Below, in pieces: positions 46,995 through 57,879 of a stretch of DNA of 64,000 nt. This DNA is from Ochotona curzoniae (lineage: Eukaryota; Chordata; Mammalia; Lagomorpha; Ochotonidae): contig NW_024467120.1 of the NCBI RefSeq assembly GCF_017591425.1, positions 930,001 to 994,000 on the forward strand, written 5' to 3'. Under the pieces are notes generated by a model. It was not told the origin of the DNA. It ran no database searches and saw only the letters and a list, made by a program, of their open reading frames with translations. Every line of letters begins with the position of its first letter. Within the stretch, counting starts at the first letter, position 1. Made by a program: the position numbers and the translations under genes.

Positions 46995-47270
46995 GTTGTT
47001 GATTTTGTCTTGTGGCTTTTCATTTAAGGGGATGTATAGTAACGGTAGTAACTGTGCAATGGAGACTGTCATATCTAGTAACATGTCATTTAACTTCATG
47101 GCATTGTAAATTTCTATTCTTCTTTCTGTTGTTGATTTTGTCTTGTGGCTTTTCATTTGAGGGCATGTATAGTAACTGTGTAATGGAGACCATCATATCC
47201 AGATGTGAGGATATAATGCAGTATGCATCTCTACTTCCAGACAAAGATGGACTCCCAATGAAACTGTTAA
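46995..47270 (+). repeat. 133-bp tandem duplication inside the L1 3' UTR
   Basis: GATTTTGTCTTGTGGCTTTTCATTT-type sequence recurs with a period of about 133 bases (GATTTTGTCTTG at 47001 and 47134), preceded each time by a TTTAACTTCAT(A/G)GCATTGTAA block. Confidence 0.85.
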
Positions 47271-47499
47271 CTATATCGTGACAACTGGACGCTGGATTCT
47301 CTGTCGTGGTCCATGCCCGCACTGATGGAGTTATGACTGTGTATGCAGAACTGTACTATAGTAATGATATAGGGAAACTCAGTGACTGGGGGTTGGGAAT
47401 TGGAGAGGGTACAAGGGAAATTCCAGGCCCAATGGAACTGTATGATAAAGCGATTATAATTTTTTTTAAAGTAGAAGTAAAATAAAATATGTAAAGAAC

Positions 47500-47590
47500 A
47501 CACCAACTAACAAAACTCCAACATCTACCACTTACTGAAGCCTGGATGTGTGCCAGGCCCTGTGCCAAGTTTCTACCAATTACTTTAATC
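47500..47590 (+). repeat. MIR fragment
   Basis: GTGTGCCAGGCCCTGTGCCA followed by ATTACTTTAATC. Short core remnant. Confidence 0.4.
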
Positions 47591-47599
47591 AGAAAAATC

Positions 47600-48205
47600 T
47601 GTTGTTTGAGGCAGCACCTACTTCACACTGGCTCACGTAAAAAGGCAATTTTTGGCACATAGAGTTGAAAAGCCCAACTGTTGAAATGGTATTAGGCAAG
47701 GACTAATGATGTTTCTTTGTTTGTTTGTTTGTTTAGGACTAATTTTGTTTGACCATTTCCCGGGTTCATTCTCCTCCAGACTGTTCATAGGAGATAAAAA
47801 TGGCTACCGGTGGTACTGAGTCGGCCTTCCATTGTTGGAGAAGAATTCCTCTTTCCCACTGTGGCTAGCAAATGGAACCTGAATCTCAGCACAGACCATG
47901 TGACATTCTGAAACCCAATCACTGGGACTGGGGAGAAGTCCAGAGCATCCTGACTGGCCAGACTTGATTTTATACGTTCTCCTAGAGAGAATGTCCGGAA
48001 GGGCTAAAAGAAACAACATTGGAGGATGATGGCTGCAGAGAAAATCAAGACGTTGGTAGAAGTCAAGGGGAAAACTGATGCTGGCACGCATGTGAGCTGT
48101 CGCTATGGAACTTCCTCATATCTGAGGACGCTGAGCCTCACAACGTGTAAGCAACTGGATTAAGGCCACATAGCCTGGGCTTCATGCTGTTTGAAAAGTG
48201 TTTGT
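47600..48205. other. Unannotated intergenic sequence
   Basis: A (GTTT)n run near 47716-47735 and a weak MIR-like piece at 48120-48180. No gene. Confidence 0.4.
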
Positions 48206-48208
48206 TAC

Positions 48209-48542
48209 GGGTCTGGCACAGTAGCCTAGTGGCTAAAGTCCTCGCCTTGCATGAGCCTGGGATCCCATATGAACACTGTTTCTAATCCAAGCAGCCCCCC
48301 TTCCCATCCAGCTCCCTGCTTGTGGCCTGAGAAAGCAGCTAAGGACAACCCAAAGCCTTGAGACCCTGCACCCGTGTGGGAGACCTGGAAGAAGCTCTGG
48401 GCTCCTGGTTTTGGATTGGCTCTGCTCTGACTGTTACGGTCACTTGGGGAGTGGATCAACAGTCCGAAGACCTTCCTCTCTGTCTCTCCTCCTTTCTGTA
48501 TATCTGACTTTGCAATAAAAATAAATAAATCTTTTTTTTTAA
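48209..48542 (+). mobile_element. C-type SINE
   Basis: GGTCTGGCACAGTAGCCTAG start, CCATCCAGCTCCCTGCTTGT, AAATAAATAAATC tail. The flanks GTTTGTTACG and ATTTGTTATG are a decayed target duplication. Confidence 0.92.
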
Positions 48543-48664
48543 AGCATTTGTTATGGTAATTTACGTGCATGACGGTACCTCAATAAATTCATGGAAAAAT
48601 AGAACTAATGACATCTATTTTTGTCACAACGTTTAAAAACTTCATTGTTTCCTTTTTGAGATTT

Positions 48665-48975
48665 TAAAAAAAAAATCTTTCTTTGTTTACTTATTTGAAA
48701 GTCAGAGCTAGAGAGGGCCAGAGAGAGACACACACAAACATAGATTTCCCCTCCTGGCTTACTCCTTGAATGCCTGCAAGTGACACAAAAGCCAGGACCA
48801 GGCCCAGCCTAAGCCAGGAGCCTACAGCTCCATGCAGTTCCCCCAAATGAGTTACAAGGATCCAGTTGCTGGAGCCATCACCTCCTGGATGTGCGTTAGG
48901 CTAGGAAGCAAATCAGAAACCAAGCAGGATTGATATGGGAAGCTGGCGTCTTCACTGCCCAACGAAACCCAACCC
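48665..48975 (-). mobile_element. Old C-type SINE
   Basis: TTACTTATTTGAAAGTCAGA, CCTAAGCCAGGAGCCTACAG, TAGGCTAGGAAGCAAATCAG. Confidence 0.65.
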
Positions 48976-49059
48976 AATTATTTTACAATGGCATTTTCCA
49001 TGGGCTTCTCGAAGGCCTCTCTTGCACCCACAGGAGCTTCTCTTTCAGTTCCACTTCCC

Positions 49060-49640
49060 ATAAACTAATCGCTTCTGAAGCTGCTGGCAGAAATAGCGGT
49101 TAATTATGTTATTACTAGTATCATTATTTTGGGACTATGCTTCAGAGCCCATAATTTGCTGAAAGGCTGAATATATTTTGGCAAGAATCATTAGTAAATT
49201 TGGAAGTGTATGACTAATTATTGGTGTTTTATGGTTATAAGACTCTAAGTGAAATAAAGGTTAAATGTCGGGTTCATTTAGACACAAGCTTTGTGCTACT
49301 TTCTCATGGCCGTCTTTGTGGTGGAAAGACTGCTGATTTGTTTTTGCGCTTTCCACTGTCAATCTTTTTAGAATCTTTCTGTTCTGTGAGGAGGCAATGC
49401 TTACAAAACTCCTTTTGGCTTGCACTGCTAATGGCTCCCACCTGTGAGCAAATTTGTTGGCACCACCTCTAAGCTCTCACATTGCTCACTTTTGATTCAG
49501 TTTTAGTAACAACCAAGCTTGTCCGATACTGGAGACGTTTCAGACCCTTTGAAATTCAAGCCACCTGCATTCGGTTTTGAGATTAATCAACAGATATTGG
49601 GCAAGTCCTTCCCCTGCCTAAGCTTTAGCCGTCTTTTTGT
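49060..49640. other. Repeat-free, homeobox-site-rich sequence (candidate conserved element)
   Basis: No repeat signature over nearly 600 bp. Two TAATTA sites (49101, 49214) and a GC-poor core with balanced composition. The 83-codon plus ORF at 49221-49472 has no recognised domain. Conservation cannot be tested here. Confidence 0.3.
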
Positions 49641-49649
49641 TATTTGTTT

Positions 49650-49986
49650 TAAAGATTTATTTATTTTTATTAGAAAGACAGATCAGATTTATTTTTATTG
49701 GAAAGACAGAGAGAAGAGACAAAGATTTTCCACCTGTTGGTTCACTCCCCAAATGGCCACAACAGCCAGAGCTGAGCCAATCCAAAGTCAGGAGCCAGGA
49801 GCTTCGTCTAGGTCTTCCACATGGGTACGGGGTCCCAAGGCTTTGAGTCACCCTCCACTGCTTTCCTGGGCCACAAGCAGGGAGCTAGAAGGGAAGTAGA
49901 GCAGCCAGGATACAAACTTGTACCCTTGTAGGATCCAAAGTGCTTGCAAGGTGAGGATGTGACTATTGAGCCATCACACCAGGCCC
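49650..49986 (-). mobile_element. C-type SINE with duplicated tail
   Basis: The A-rich tail is doubled: AGATTTATTTATTTTTATTAG and, 34 bases on, AGATTTATTTTTATTGG, with the GAAAGACAGA block repeated. Right end near CACACCAGGCCCG. Confidence 0.9.
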
Positions 49987-49989
49987 GCT

Positions 49990-52170
49990 TCAGCCAAGTA
50001 ATGACAACAGCCTTTGCTGTCAGATTACTCAGAAAAGTCACACAGAGACAGAAGTTGTAGCACTGTGTTCCTTATTCATCTGACATTTGGGGGATAGGGA
50101 GGAGGTATTTTAAAGACTGGAGAATGGATGGTCCTCTTGAAAGAGAAAGGAAAGCCTGTAATTTGGGGAATTTGTTTGTAGAACTATCCGGACAACTCTT
50201 ATTATTTTCAAGACTGGAGACAGTGTCTTGTAGATGAAACAGGTTCATTGCCAACCCAGCATCTGCTTGGGATCCTCACTAGCTTTTAATGAAGCCTGGC
50301 CTTTCTGCCCCCTGTTGCCTCTGCCCTTTCAGCTCCCTCACAGTGGGAATTCCCACCCTCCCTCCACCCCAAGGGGAAGGGGACCAGCTGTCTACACCAC
50401 TTTACCCACCTCTTGTGGCTGGGCTAAACTGATGACTCTTAGTAAAGTTTGCGTGAGTTCTGGGGCAGGGGTGGTAAAAAGTCAGTCTTGCTTGGGGACC
50501 AGGAGTGCCTGGAAATATGTTAGAATCATGGAAACCTAGATAGAGTTCTGGGCTTGCAAGCATTAGGGGAGAGAATCCATTGATGGGAAGTCTTTTTCTC
50601 AATCCCCATCCTCAACCCCCTGCCATTCTGCACCTCACATTAAGAATATATAGAAAAAGAAGAAAATATTGTTAGCTCATCTCCCTTATGAGAAAGGTAT
50701 TTATAATTCAAGACCCTCAACACTGACTGCAATCAATTTAAAATGAGAGTGTGCCATGTCCCTGGCGACTGGTAGACGTGAGGCATCATTACTGGGAAGA
50801 CAGAGTATTGCTGTTCTATCTCTGTTAGGATGGAAAAAAAAAAAAAGCACACGGATTTGCACGGCAGAATCAGAGTTTCCAATTAGCTGTAATGAAGAAT
50901 TGTCTGCCTCCCATAATGAGAGCTGTTGAATGCTAGCCCAGCTTGCAGGGGGTGGAGAGCCAGGAGAGTGCTCAGGGCTGGCATGGACCCATCAGTTCTG
51001 TGTGGATGGAGACCCACAGCTCACAACAACCAACTGTTCAAGTGAAGCTGGGGCTCAGACAGGCTTTTGTTGTTTCTCTCTGTGTGTTTCTGGGACGTAA
51101 TTTTTACACCTGCTTTTTAGCAGTCTCACATAAGCGTTGAAAACAGGGTACTTGGGGAAAATAAAATCTGAACTGTAGCTATTCTAGAAAAACATCATAA
51201 TGAAAACGCTGTTTTAAATAAACATTTTCAGAGGATATAAAAAAAAGTAATGAAACATTAAAGGGAAAGTATAACTCTAGGACAATAGTGATAATATGAA
51301 AAATGACAAAAGTGTTGTAACTGGTTATTCATTCAAACTGGTTAGAAGATCATTAACCTTCAATAGACAACCGGAAGCGCACACACACAGTTCGTAAAAG
51401 GAGATGTATTTCTGGCCAACACATGATCAAAAATAACATTTCAGCTGATTATCTTACAGAGATAGCATCCTGTTTCGATCGCAATATGACAATATGGAAA
51501 GCTAAAAATTTTATAGCAATTCTATTTTCATTTTTGAAACCTATCCTTAAAACAAAATCTAAATCCAAAAATAGCCTTACTTAAAGCTGTTCAGTGCATT
51601 ATCCCCAATCACAGAATAACTCCAACATGTTCCCCAACCATAAGAAACTAGAAGGAAACCAAATGTTTTCTAGTGGGATGACTTTGCAGATCGTAACAGC
51701 TGAAAAGAGGGAACAACAAGAATTGTGCCTAAATGGAGTTATCACAAAGAAAACATCACGCTTACTCTCAAGTGAAAATGCTATGATATGTCAGGTTGTG
51801 TCACACAGGGAACAGTTCATGTCTCATCTGTGAAATGAAAAGCCACATCTTTGCTGCCAGCTTATCTTGACCATGTACACAACATACTTAGCACAATGGG
51901 AAAGAGCAAATGCTAAGAATCAATAGCCCTCTCTCTCTCCTTTTTAAAATGAGAGACGTAGCTGTGTATTTGTCATCACAGCTATTTAAATTTTAAAACA
52001 ATGAAGATTAGAGAAAAACCTGAAAAGGAGTAGATCAAAGGCATCAATGGTCTCTTCGTATTTAAATACAAGTTCAAATATAATTCAATATTATTTTTCC
52101 TGCCTTTTTTATGTACTTTCCTAATTTTTTCGCTTTGGATATCTATAGTACTCTTTTGGTTGTATTTATT
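49990..52170. other. Unannotated intergenic sequence, largely repeat-free
   Basis: No nameable interspersed repeat except a weak SINE-like 3' end at 50525-50640. 51150-52100 is AT-rich unique sequence. No splice-bounded ORF recognised. Confidence 0.4.
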
Positions 52171-52174
52171 TTTA

Positions 52175-52440
52175 TTTATTTAAGAGTGATAAGAGAACAG
52201 GAAAGAACAAGTGAGTGAGGGACCTTTCGTTTGTTGTTTTACTCCATTAATGTCTGCATAGCTGGGGTTGGTCGAGGCCAAAACCAGAATCCTGAAACTC
52301 CACCCAGTCTCCAAGTAAGTACAGGGCTCCAAGCACTTGGGGCATCTTCTGCTACTGCCTCAGGTGCAAGCAGAGTACCCAGGACTCGAACAGGTGCTTA
52401 TGTGGGATGCGGATGTCAGAAGCAACCTAGCTGGATGCAC
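52175..52440 (-). mobile_element. Old C-type SINE
   Basis: TTATTTTTATTTATTTAAGA, GCCAAAACCAGAATCCTGAA, CAGGACTCGAACAGGTGCTT. Confidence 0.65.
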
Positions 52441-52444
52441 CATC

Positions 52445-52672
52445 ATCATCCCTCCGATGGTTCACTCTCCATGTGACCGTAACAGTCAGAGCTGAGCCAA
52501 TCCAAAACCAGGAGCCGGGAGCTTCTTCCAGGTCTCCCACACAGGTGCAGGGTCCCAAAGCTTTGGGCCGTCCTTGACTGCTATCCCAGATCACAAGCAG
52601 GGAGCTTGATGGGAAGCGGGGCTGCTGGAATTAGAACTGGCACCCATATGGGATCCCGGGCGTGCAACAGTA
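52445..52672 (-). mobile_element. C-type SINE lacking its 3' tail
   Basis: CGATGGTTCACTCTCCATGT to ATGGGATCCCGGGCGTGCAA. It has no A/T tail on its left side and abuts the older SINE at 52175. Confidence 0.85.
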
Positions 52673-52823
52673 AATTCAGTGACTTTTGGGATTGTGGAGA
52701 AGAGGGGGCCGGCACCTAACCCCTAATACTCATCCAGTATGTTGGCATACGAAGTCACAGCTGAGACGATCAGAGGCTTTTTTGGTACTCATAAAGATGT
52801 CTGTAGACAACCTCCCTCTTTTG

Positions 52824-53140
52824 TTAAAGACTTATTTATTTTTATCGCAAAGTCAGATATACAGAGAGGAGAGACAAAGAAGATCTTCTGTCCAATGATC
52901 CACTCCCCAGGCGGCTGCAATGGCCGGTGATGCGCCAATCCGAAGTCAGGAGAGCTTCTCCAGGTCTCTCATGTGGGTCCAGGATCTCAAGGCTTTAGGC
53001 GATCCTCTACTGCTTTCCCAGGCCACAAACAGGGGGCGTGGATGGGAAGCGGGGTGGCTGGGATTAGAACCAGCGACCATATGGGATCCCAGGCACATTC
53101 AAGGTGAGGACTTTAGCCGCTAGGCCACCACAGGGGCCCA
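52824..53140 (-). mobile_element. C-type SINE
   Basis: AGACTTATTTATTTTTATCG, GGGATTAGAACCAGCGACCA, right end CCACCACAGGGGCCC. Confidence 0.92.
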
Positions 53141-53149
53141 AATCCCGCC

Positions 53150-54315
53150 CCCACCCCAACCCCCCTTAATGCTGTCTGCAATACTTTGTTCAGTAACGAG
53201 AAAACTGAAAAGATAGATTTTTTTTTTTTTTTCAGAAAAAGCCCAGCTTTTATATAGCCTAAAGACTGATTCATCTGGCTATTATTTAATGCATATCCAC
53301 ATGTATTTTTTCTTTTTTTCTTTCTCAATAAGCCTCAGTCTTTCTGTGTTTGAGTTGGCAATAAGTGGGTCTTTTTCCTTCCCCATGTCTGTGATTGGGT
53401 CGCGTGTACATTATTTCTGTTCACACGGACACGCTCCCACGCGCGGAAGGAGTTGCAGGAGGGGACGCAGAGAGAGGGAAGTTGCTGCAGGAAAGGGGTG
53501 ACTACCTCTGAATGCTAATGTTCTGGTGTTTATTTTCAGGACAGCTGTGAATCGGGCTTGGGATAAGTATCCTCAAATAACCTCCCATGAATTCATACAC
53601 CTCTCATAAGCAGAAAACACGCAGGACCTTCCCCACCCCTTCACTTCCTTCCTCTCCTGCCTCTTGGAAAAGTTGTTTGATTGGCAGCCGCGTCTTCCCA
53701 TCCCCACTGCCTGCTGCCTACTGCCCTCCCACACTGCGGGCAAAGAAAGCGGCTCTTCATGAGATGCAGCTGTGCGCCCCGCCCTCTCTCTCAGGAAGGT
53801 GGCACCAGGCTTGCCCCCTCCTTTCGCACCCGTCAAGCTGTCCAGTGCTGCTTTGTGGGGCTGGCTGTGAACTTGGGAATTACTGAGAAAAAACCCAAGG
53901 GGCATAGACAGGCTGGGCTTCATGCCTCAAAGCATAATATAAATGCCATCGTATCTTGGCCTGCACTTTCTTGAAATGCTTGCTAGAGAAGAAGGGCTAG
54001 CTCAGTCTTTGTGGTGGTGGAATATCGATCATAAAAAACAAATGAATGTGCCCCACCCTGGCACAAGATGTAAGGCAGGAGACTGGCACTGTGTTCTCTG
54101 GGGAGGCTGAGAGAAGACAACTTCGCCTTCCAGTGGGTTTCTCAGCCTTGGCACAGTAGGTGTTTGGACAAGAGCCTGTTTGTGGTGGGTGACTGTGCAC
54201 TGTAGAGTGATCAGCTGCCATCCCTGCTTCTGCCCACCGAGGTACCAGCATCACTGCCCCCTCCACCCCAGAAAAGTCTTTGGACATTGCTGGATATGCC
54301 CTAGCAGTAGAAATA
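53150..54315. other. Unannotated intergenic sequence with a small CpG cluster
   Basis: 53398-53470 has several CpGs (GGTCGCGTGTAC, CACGCGCGGAAGG) in otherwise CpG-poor DNA. The ORFs at 53573-53974 have no recognised homologue. Confidence 0.35.
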
Positions 54316-54317
54316 TG

Positions 54318-54470
54318 GCAGGGTGCCCAGTTAGATTTGTATTTCAGACAAGCAGTGTGATGCCACACCTGGAAGATAGTTATAAATACAAGTTATTTAC
54401 TGTTTAGCTGAAATTCAGGTCTGTTACTTTTATTTGTTAAATCTAATAATCCTACCAAGGTAACAAGAAG
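54318..54470. repeat. Ancient palindromic interspersed repeat
   Basis: AGATTTGTATTTCAGACAAG and, inverted, GTTTAGCTGAAATTCAGGTC form arms of a large palindrome, followed by TTATTTGTTAAATCTAATAA. This layout is common in mammalian genomes; the family name is not certain. Confidence 0.5.
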
Positions 54471-54474
54471 CCAC

Positions 54475-55355
54475 TCCCAGGTGGGAACTATTTACTTCCA
54501 CACACCAGGAAGTGGGAGGACAGTCTTGAGGCTTGGGGTTGTCCTCAGTGAGGTGCATAGTGTGAGCCACCTAATTAGTGTGACACTCCCCTCTCCCCAC
54601 GCAGTTCCCTCCCTTTTGCACCTGCACCAGCCACTCTTGCCCCAAGGCAGGTCTGTATGGAAAATTCCTTTTCTGGGACATAGAATGAGGCCATGGAAAC
54701 CACACTCATCACACTGTGGAGAGCAGAAGGTGAACACACTGTGCTCGTCAGCCTGGCACAAGCCTGTCCGAAAGTGGCCATGTCCCACCAGCTGTTCTTG
54801 ACACTTCATTCTTAGACAAATGTGGGCAGGCGCTGATGAGGAGGAAAGTCCCCAATAGGACAGACATGGACTATGGCCCCTCCTGTCATCCTCCTTTTTT
54901 TCCTTGAGGGTTTTGACAGAACTTCTGTCCCCAATACAAATGATGAATTCCCATTGGCCCACACAGGTGATGGGAATCTCATTGTCTCTGGGGATCCAAA
55001 CAACTCAGTTTAGGGAAGTCTCTCAGGAGCTTTTGGAAAAGGTTTTGCTTTACTTTGTAGATAAGGGATCAGAAATGGGCTGGCATTGCCGTTTTTTTTT
55101 TTCCTTGCTCTGAATGCAGATGTTATTATTAAAGTGGTGGCAACAATCTTATATTCATATAAGAAGCAGCAAATGAATGCACCGTAACAAAAGTCACCAT
55201 CTGCACATCACCATGACTTTTGTGGCAGAAAAAAAATAAATTGCTTTTGCTCAATTTTTTTTTTTTTGTTACCTGTAGATAAGGGTATTCCTTACTTAAA
55301 TAGACCAAAATAAATACTCCATACCATAAAATAAATAAAAAGATGCATAACTTAT
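54475..55355. other. Unannotated intergenic sequence
   Basis: The 156-codon minus frame 54492-54962 has no recognisable domain, and long runs of Cys/His look accidental. 55110-55355 is AT-rich. Confidence 0.35.
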
Positions 55356-55360
55356 CTAAA

Positions 55361-55432
55361 TGTATTTAGTATTTTCAGAAAAACTCAATATTGATGAAAC
55401 ATTCGTCCCCCAAAGTATTTTTATTAGTTTCT
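55361..55432. repeat. Long direct repeat, left copy
   Basis: About 72 bp (TGTATTTAGTATTTTCAG ... AGTTTCTT) matching 58739-58812 with roughly one difference in five or six. It flanks the L1 block. Confidence 0.75.
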
Positions 55433-55440
55433 TTACTTAA

Positions 55441-55757
55441 TTTTTATTTTTTAAAAGGTTTATTTTTGTTGGTCAGTGAGATACACTAAGTGGAAGATCT
55501 TTTGTCTGCTGATTCACTCCCCAAGCAGCTACAATGGCTGGGGCTGAGCCAATCCAAAGCCAGGAGCCAGGAGCCTCTTCCGGGTCTCCACATTGGTGCA
55601 GGATCACAAAGCTTTGGGCCATCATCAACTGCTTTCCCAGACCACAAGCAAAGAGCTGGATAGGAAGCAGGGTTGGCAGGATAAGAACCAGCGCCCATAT
55701 GGGATCAGCATGTTCAAAGCGAGGACTTTAGCCTCTAGGCTATCATGCGGGGCCCAG
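55441..55757 (-). mobile_element. C-type SINE
   Basis: TTTTAAAAGGTTTATTTTTG left tail, GGATAAGAACCAGCGCCCAT, right end ATGCGGGGCCC. AGTTTCTT flanks at about 55426-55433 and 55756-55763. Confidence 0.9.
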
Positions 55758-56970
55758 TTTCTTATTTTTAAGTAGTCAATTTCTTTTTTTTGGAGGATGT
55801 TTACATAGTTGAGAGGGATGCACGCCCATGTGGCCCACCAATTAGGATGGGAAGGGTTGAGGAATCAGGGAAAATGGATGAGAAAACTTCCTTCAATTTC
55901 CTTTTTCTTCTAGTATCTGGGGAAAGTAGAGAGAGAAGGGGAGAGGGCCACTCCCAGCAACCCATCCACATCAGTACCCAGGAATGGCAAAAGGCCACCT
56001 GATGTCTTCCCAGGGTCCCCAATGTGGAGCATGCTCTGAGGATACTGCCTAAGTGGTTTTGGTAGTCCTGAGATGCTGCTGATTTTGTTGCCCCAAGGCT
56101 GAGGATATCTTTCCAAGGTCTATTTGCCAACATAATCCACCTCGGAGTGTTAATTTGCCCAGATACATTTCTGAGGGAGCTGTCCATTTTTTCCTTCCCT
56201 ACATGGTGCTAGATATCCTCTGCAGGCCTCAATGGCTGTCATATCCCCCATGAGCATCTGGACATGGAGTCTACTGTACAGGCCTCAGCAACCATGGAGA
56301 CCCAATTCTGATACATGCACTCCATGGTCAGACCACAGATCCCATGATTTTCAAGATGGTTGGAGTTCTGAGTCTAGTGATCCAGTTGGGGATTCCCCAA
56401 GGAAGCCTCACCAGAGGTGAGCCCAAACCTGACTCCTTTATGTGCCAGCTAGTGCAGGGTCTGGCTCAGTCTATTACCCATATCAGCCTACACACACACT
56501 GGTGGTTGTAGTCAGTTCTGTCCCTAGCCCCACCTCATAGGTGAGCCTATGGTTGCTGTGGCCTGTCCTAACACTGCTCACCAGACACTCTGCTCTCAGG
56601 TACACCAATGGGAACTCCAGCCTAGTTGGAGTTACCCCAATAGCTGCCACTAACCTGCCCCCAGCTCTGGTTCCTGTGTATGTTGCTAAGTGCAGCAGAC
56701 TGGCTCAGTCTGTCTCAAATTCCATTCTCCTACACATCAATGGGCATTGGAGCCTAGCTCAACCCAACCTCGCCCACTATCCAGCTCACACTTACACCAG
56801 TAGTTGCCACCACCTGTCTAGCCAGGACCACCCAGCCCTGGGTTCTCATGCTCACTAGTGGGAGCTGCCACTCACAGTTTCCCTACTGGGTCCACTTCCA
56901 GCCCTCGATCTTGCACTTTCCAGGTGGTTCTATGGCCTAATCTGACAAGACTTTCCCCCATTCCCAGTGT

Positions 56971-57879
56971 TGTGCTGGATTTTGAGATCCCCAGAAAATC
57001 ATCGATTCTGAAGTCGGTATTATATAACGCATAAAGCTCAGTTTATTCAGGTTAACCTAGGTCTCCCAGCCACACCCACCGCCCTCCAAGGCCCAGCAAG
57101 GCTGGGCGAGGAAGGGGCAGCTGCAGCCAAGGCTTGCAGCAGGAACAGCAAGGCAGAAAAAAGAGAGTGAGGTTAAACAGCACAGGGTTCTTACACATTT
57201 CAGGCCAATTCTATATAATTATACAGTCATGTTTGGTCAGTTTAACCATTAACTTTCAAAAAGACCAAGTTAGCAGGCTTCTATTGGTGTTTTTTTTTTT
57301 TTTAAGGGAACACTTCTGATTAATTGTTTTTTAAGATTTCTTTATTTTATTACAAAGTCAGATATACAGAAAGGAGGAGAGACAGAGAGGAAGATCTTCC
57401 GTCCGATGATTCACTCCCCAAGTGAGCCACAACGGACGGTACTGCACCGATCTGAAGCCAGTATCCAGGAACTTCCTCTGGGTCTCCCAGGCAGGTGCAG
57501 GGTCCCAAATCCTTGGGCCGTCCTCAACTGCCTTCCCAGGCCACAGTCGGGGAGCTAGATGGGAAGTGGAGCTGCTGGTATTAGAACCGGCGCCCATATG
57601 GGATCCCGGCGCGTTCAAGGCGAGGACTTTAGCTGCTAGGCCACACCGCCAGGCCCCATTGGTGGGTTTGAAGCATGTGATTTTCAAAAGATACAAACTG
57701 ATGTGCTATAGGGCAGTGAGTCTGTGCTCTGCCTACGTGACCTGCCAGGTGTTTTGCTGGGTGTCACGTAGACTGTCAGGCCTGGAGTTCACATAGCCCG
57801 CAGCCAAGCAAGTAAGGCAGAAATCACAAAAGCAGAAAACGTCTGGGTTCTCACCAGCACCTCCCAGCTTGATGCTGCA
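56971..57879 (-). mobile_element. ERV LTR inserted in the L1, itself split by a SINE
   Basis: TG...CA ends (TGTGCTGGATTTTGAG at 56971, GATGCTGCA to 57879). On the minus strand GAATAAACTGAGCTTTATG supplies the poly(A) signal 5' of a U5-like end. Without the SINE it is about 540 bp. No target duplication is evident. Family unassigned. Confidence 0.6.
57290..57657 (-). mobile_element. C-type SINE carrying a 23-nt 3' transduction
   Basis: Usual SINE ends in A-rich tail at 57327-57350, then 23 non-SINE bases (57304-57326), then a second A14 run (57290-57303 on minus), bounded by ATTGGTG at 57283-57289 and 57658-57664. B box and GATCCCATATGGGCGCCGG intact. Confidence 0.75.

Larger units (their letters stand above)
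44860..47490 (+). mobile_element. L1 element with 5' UTR, broken ORF1, ORF2 start and 3' UTR, most of ORF2 deleted
   Basis: In order: 5' UTR-like sequence (44860-45530), ORF1 remnants (45532-46565), the first part of the ORF2 endonuclease (46654-46795), then an abrupt jump to 3' UTR (46800-47490) with an A-rich end. Total is 2.6 kb against 6-7 kb for a full element. No target duplication was identified. Confidence 0.8.

Noticed and set aside
54492..54962. 156-codon minus-strand ORF rich in Cys and His
   Set aside because: No metal-binding spacing, no splice sites, no recognised similarity; plus-strand frames overlap it equally well.
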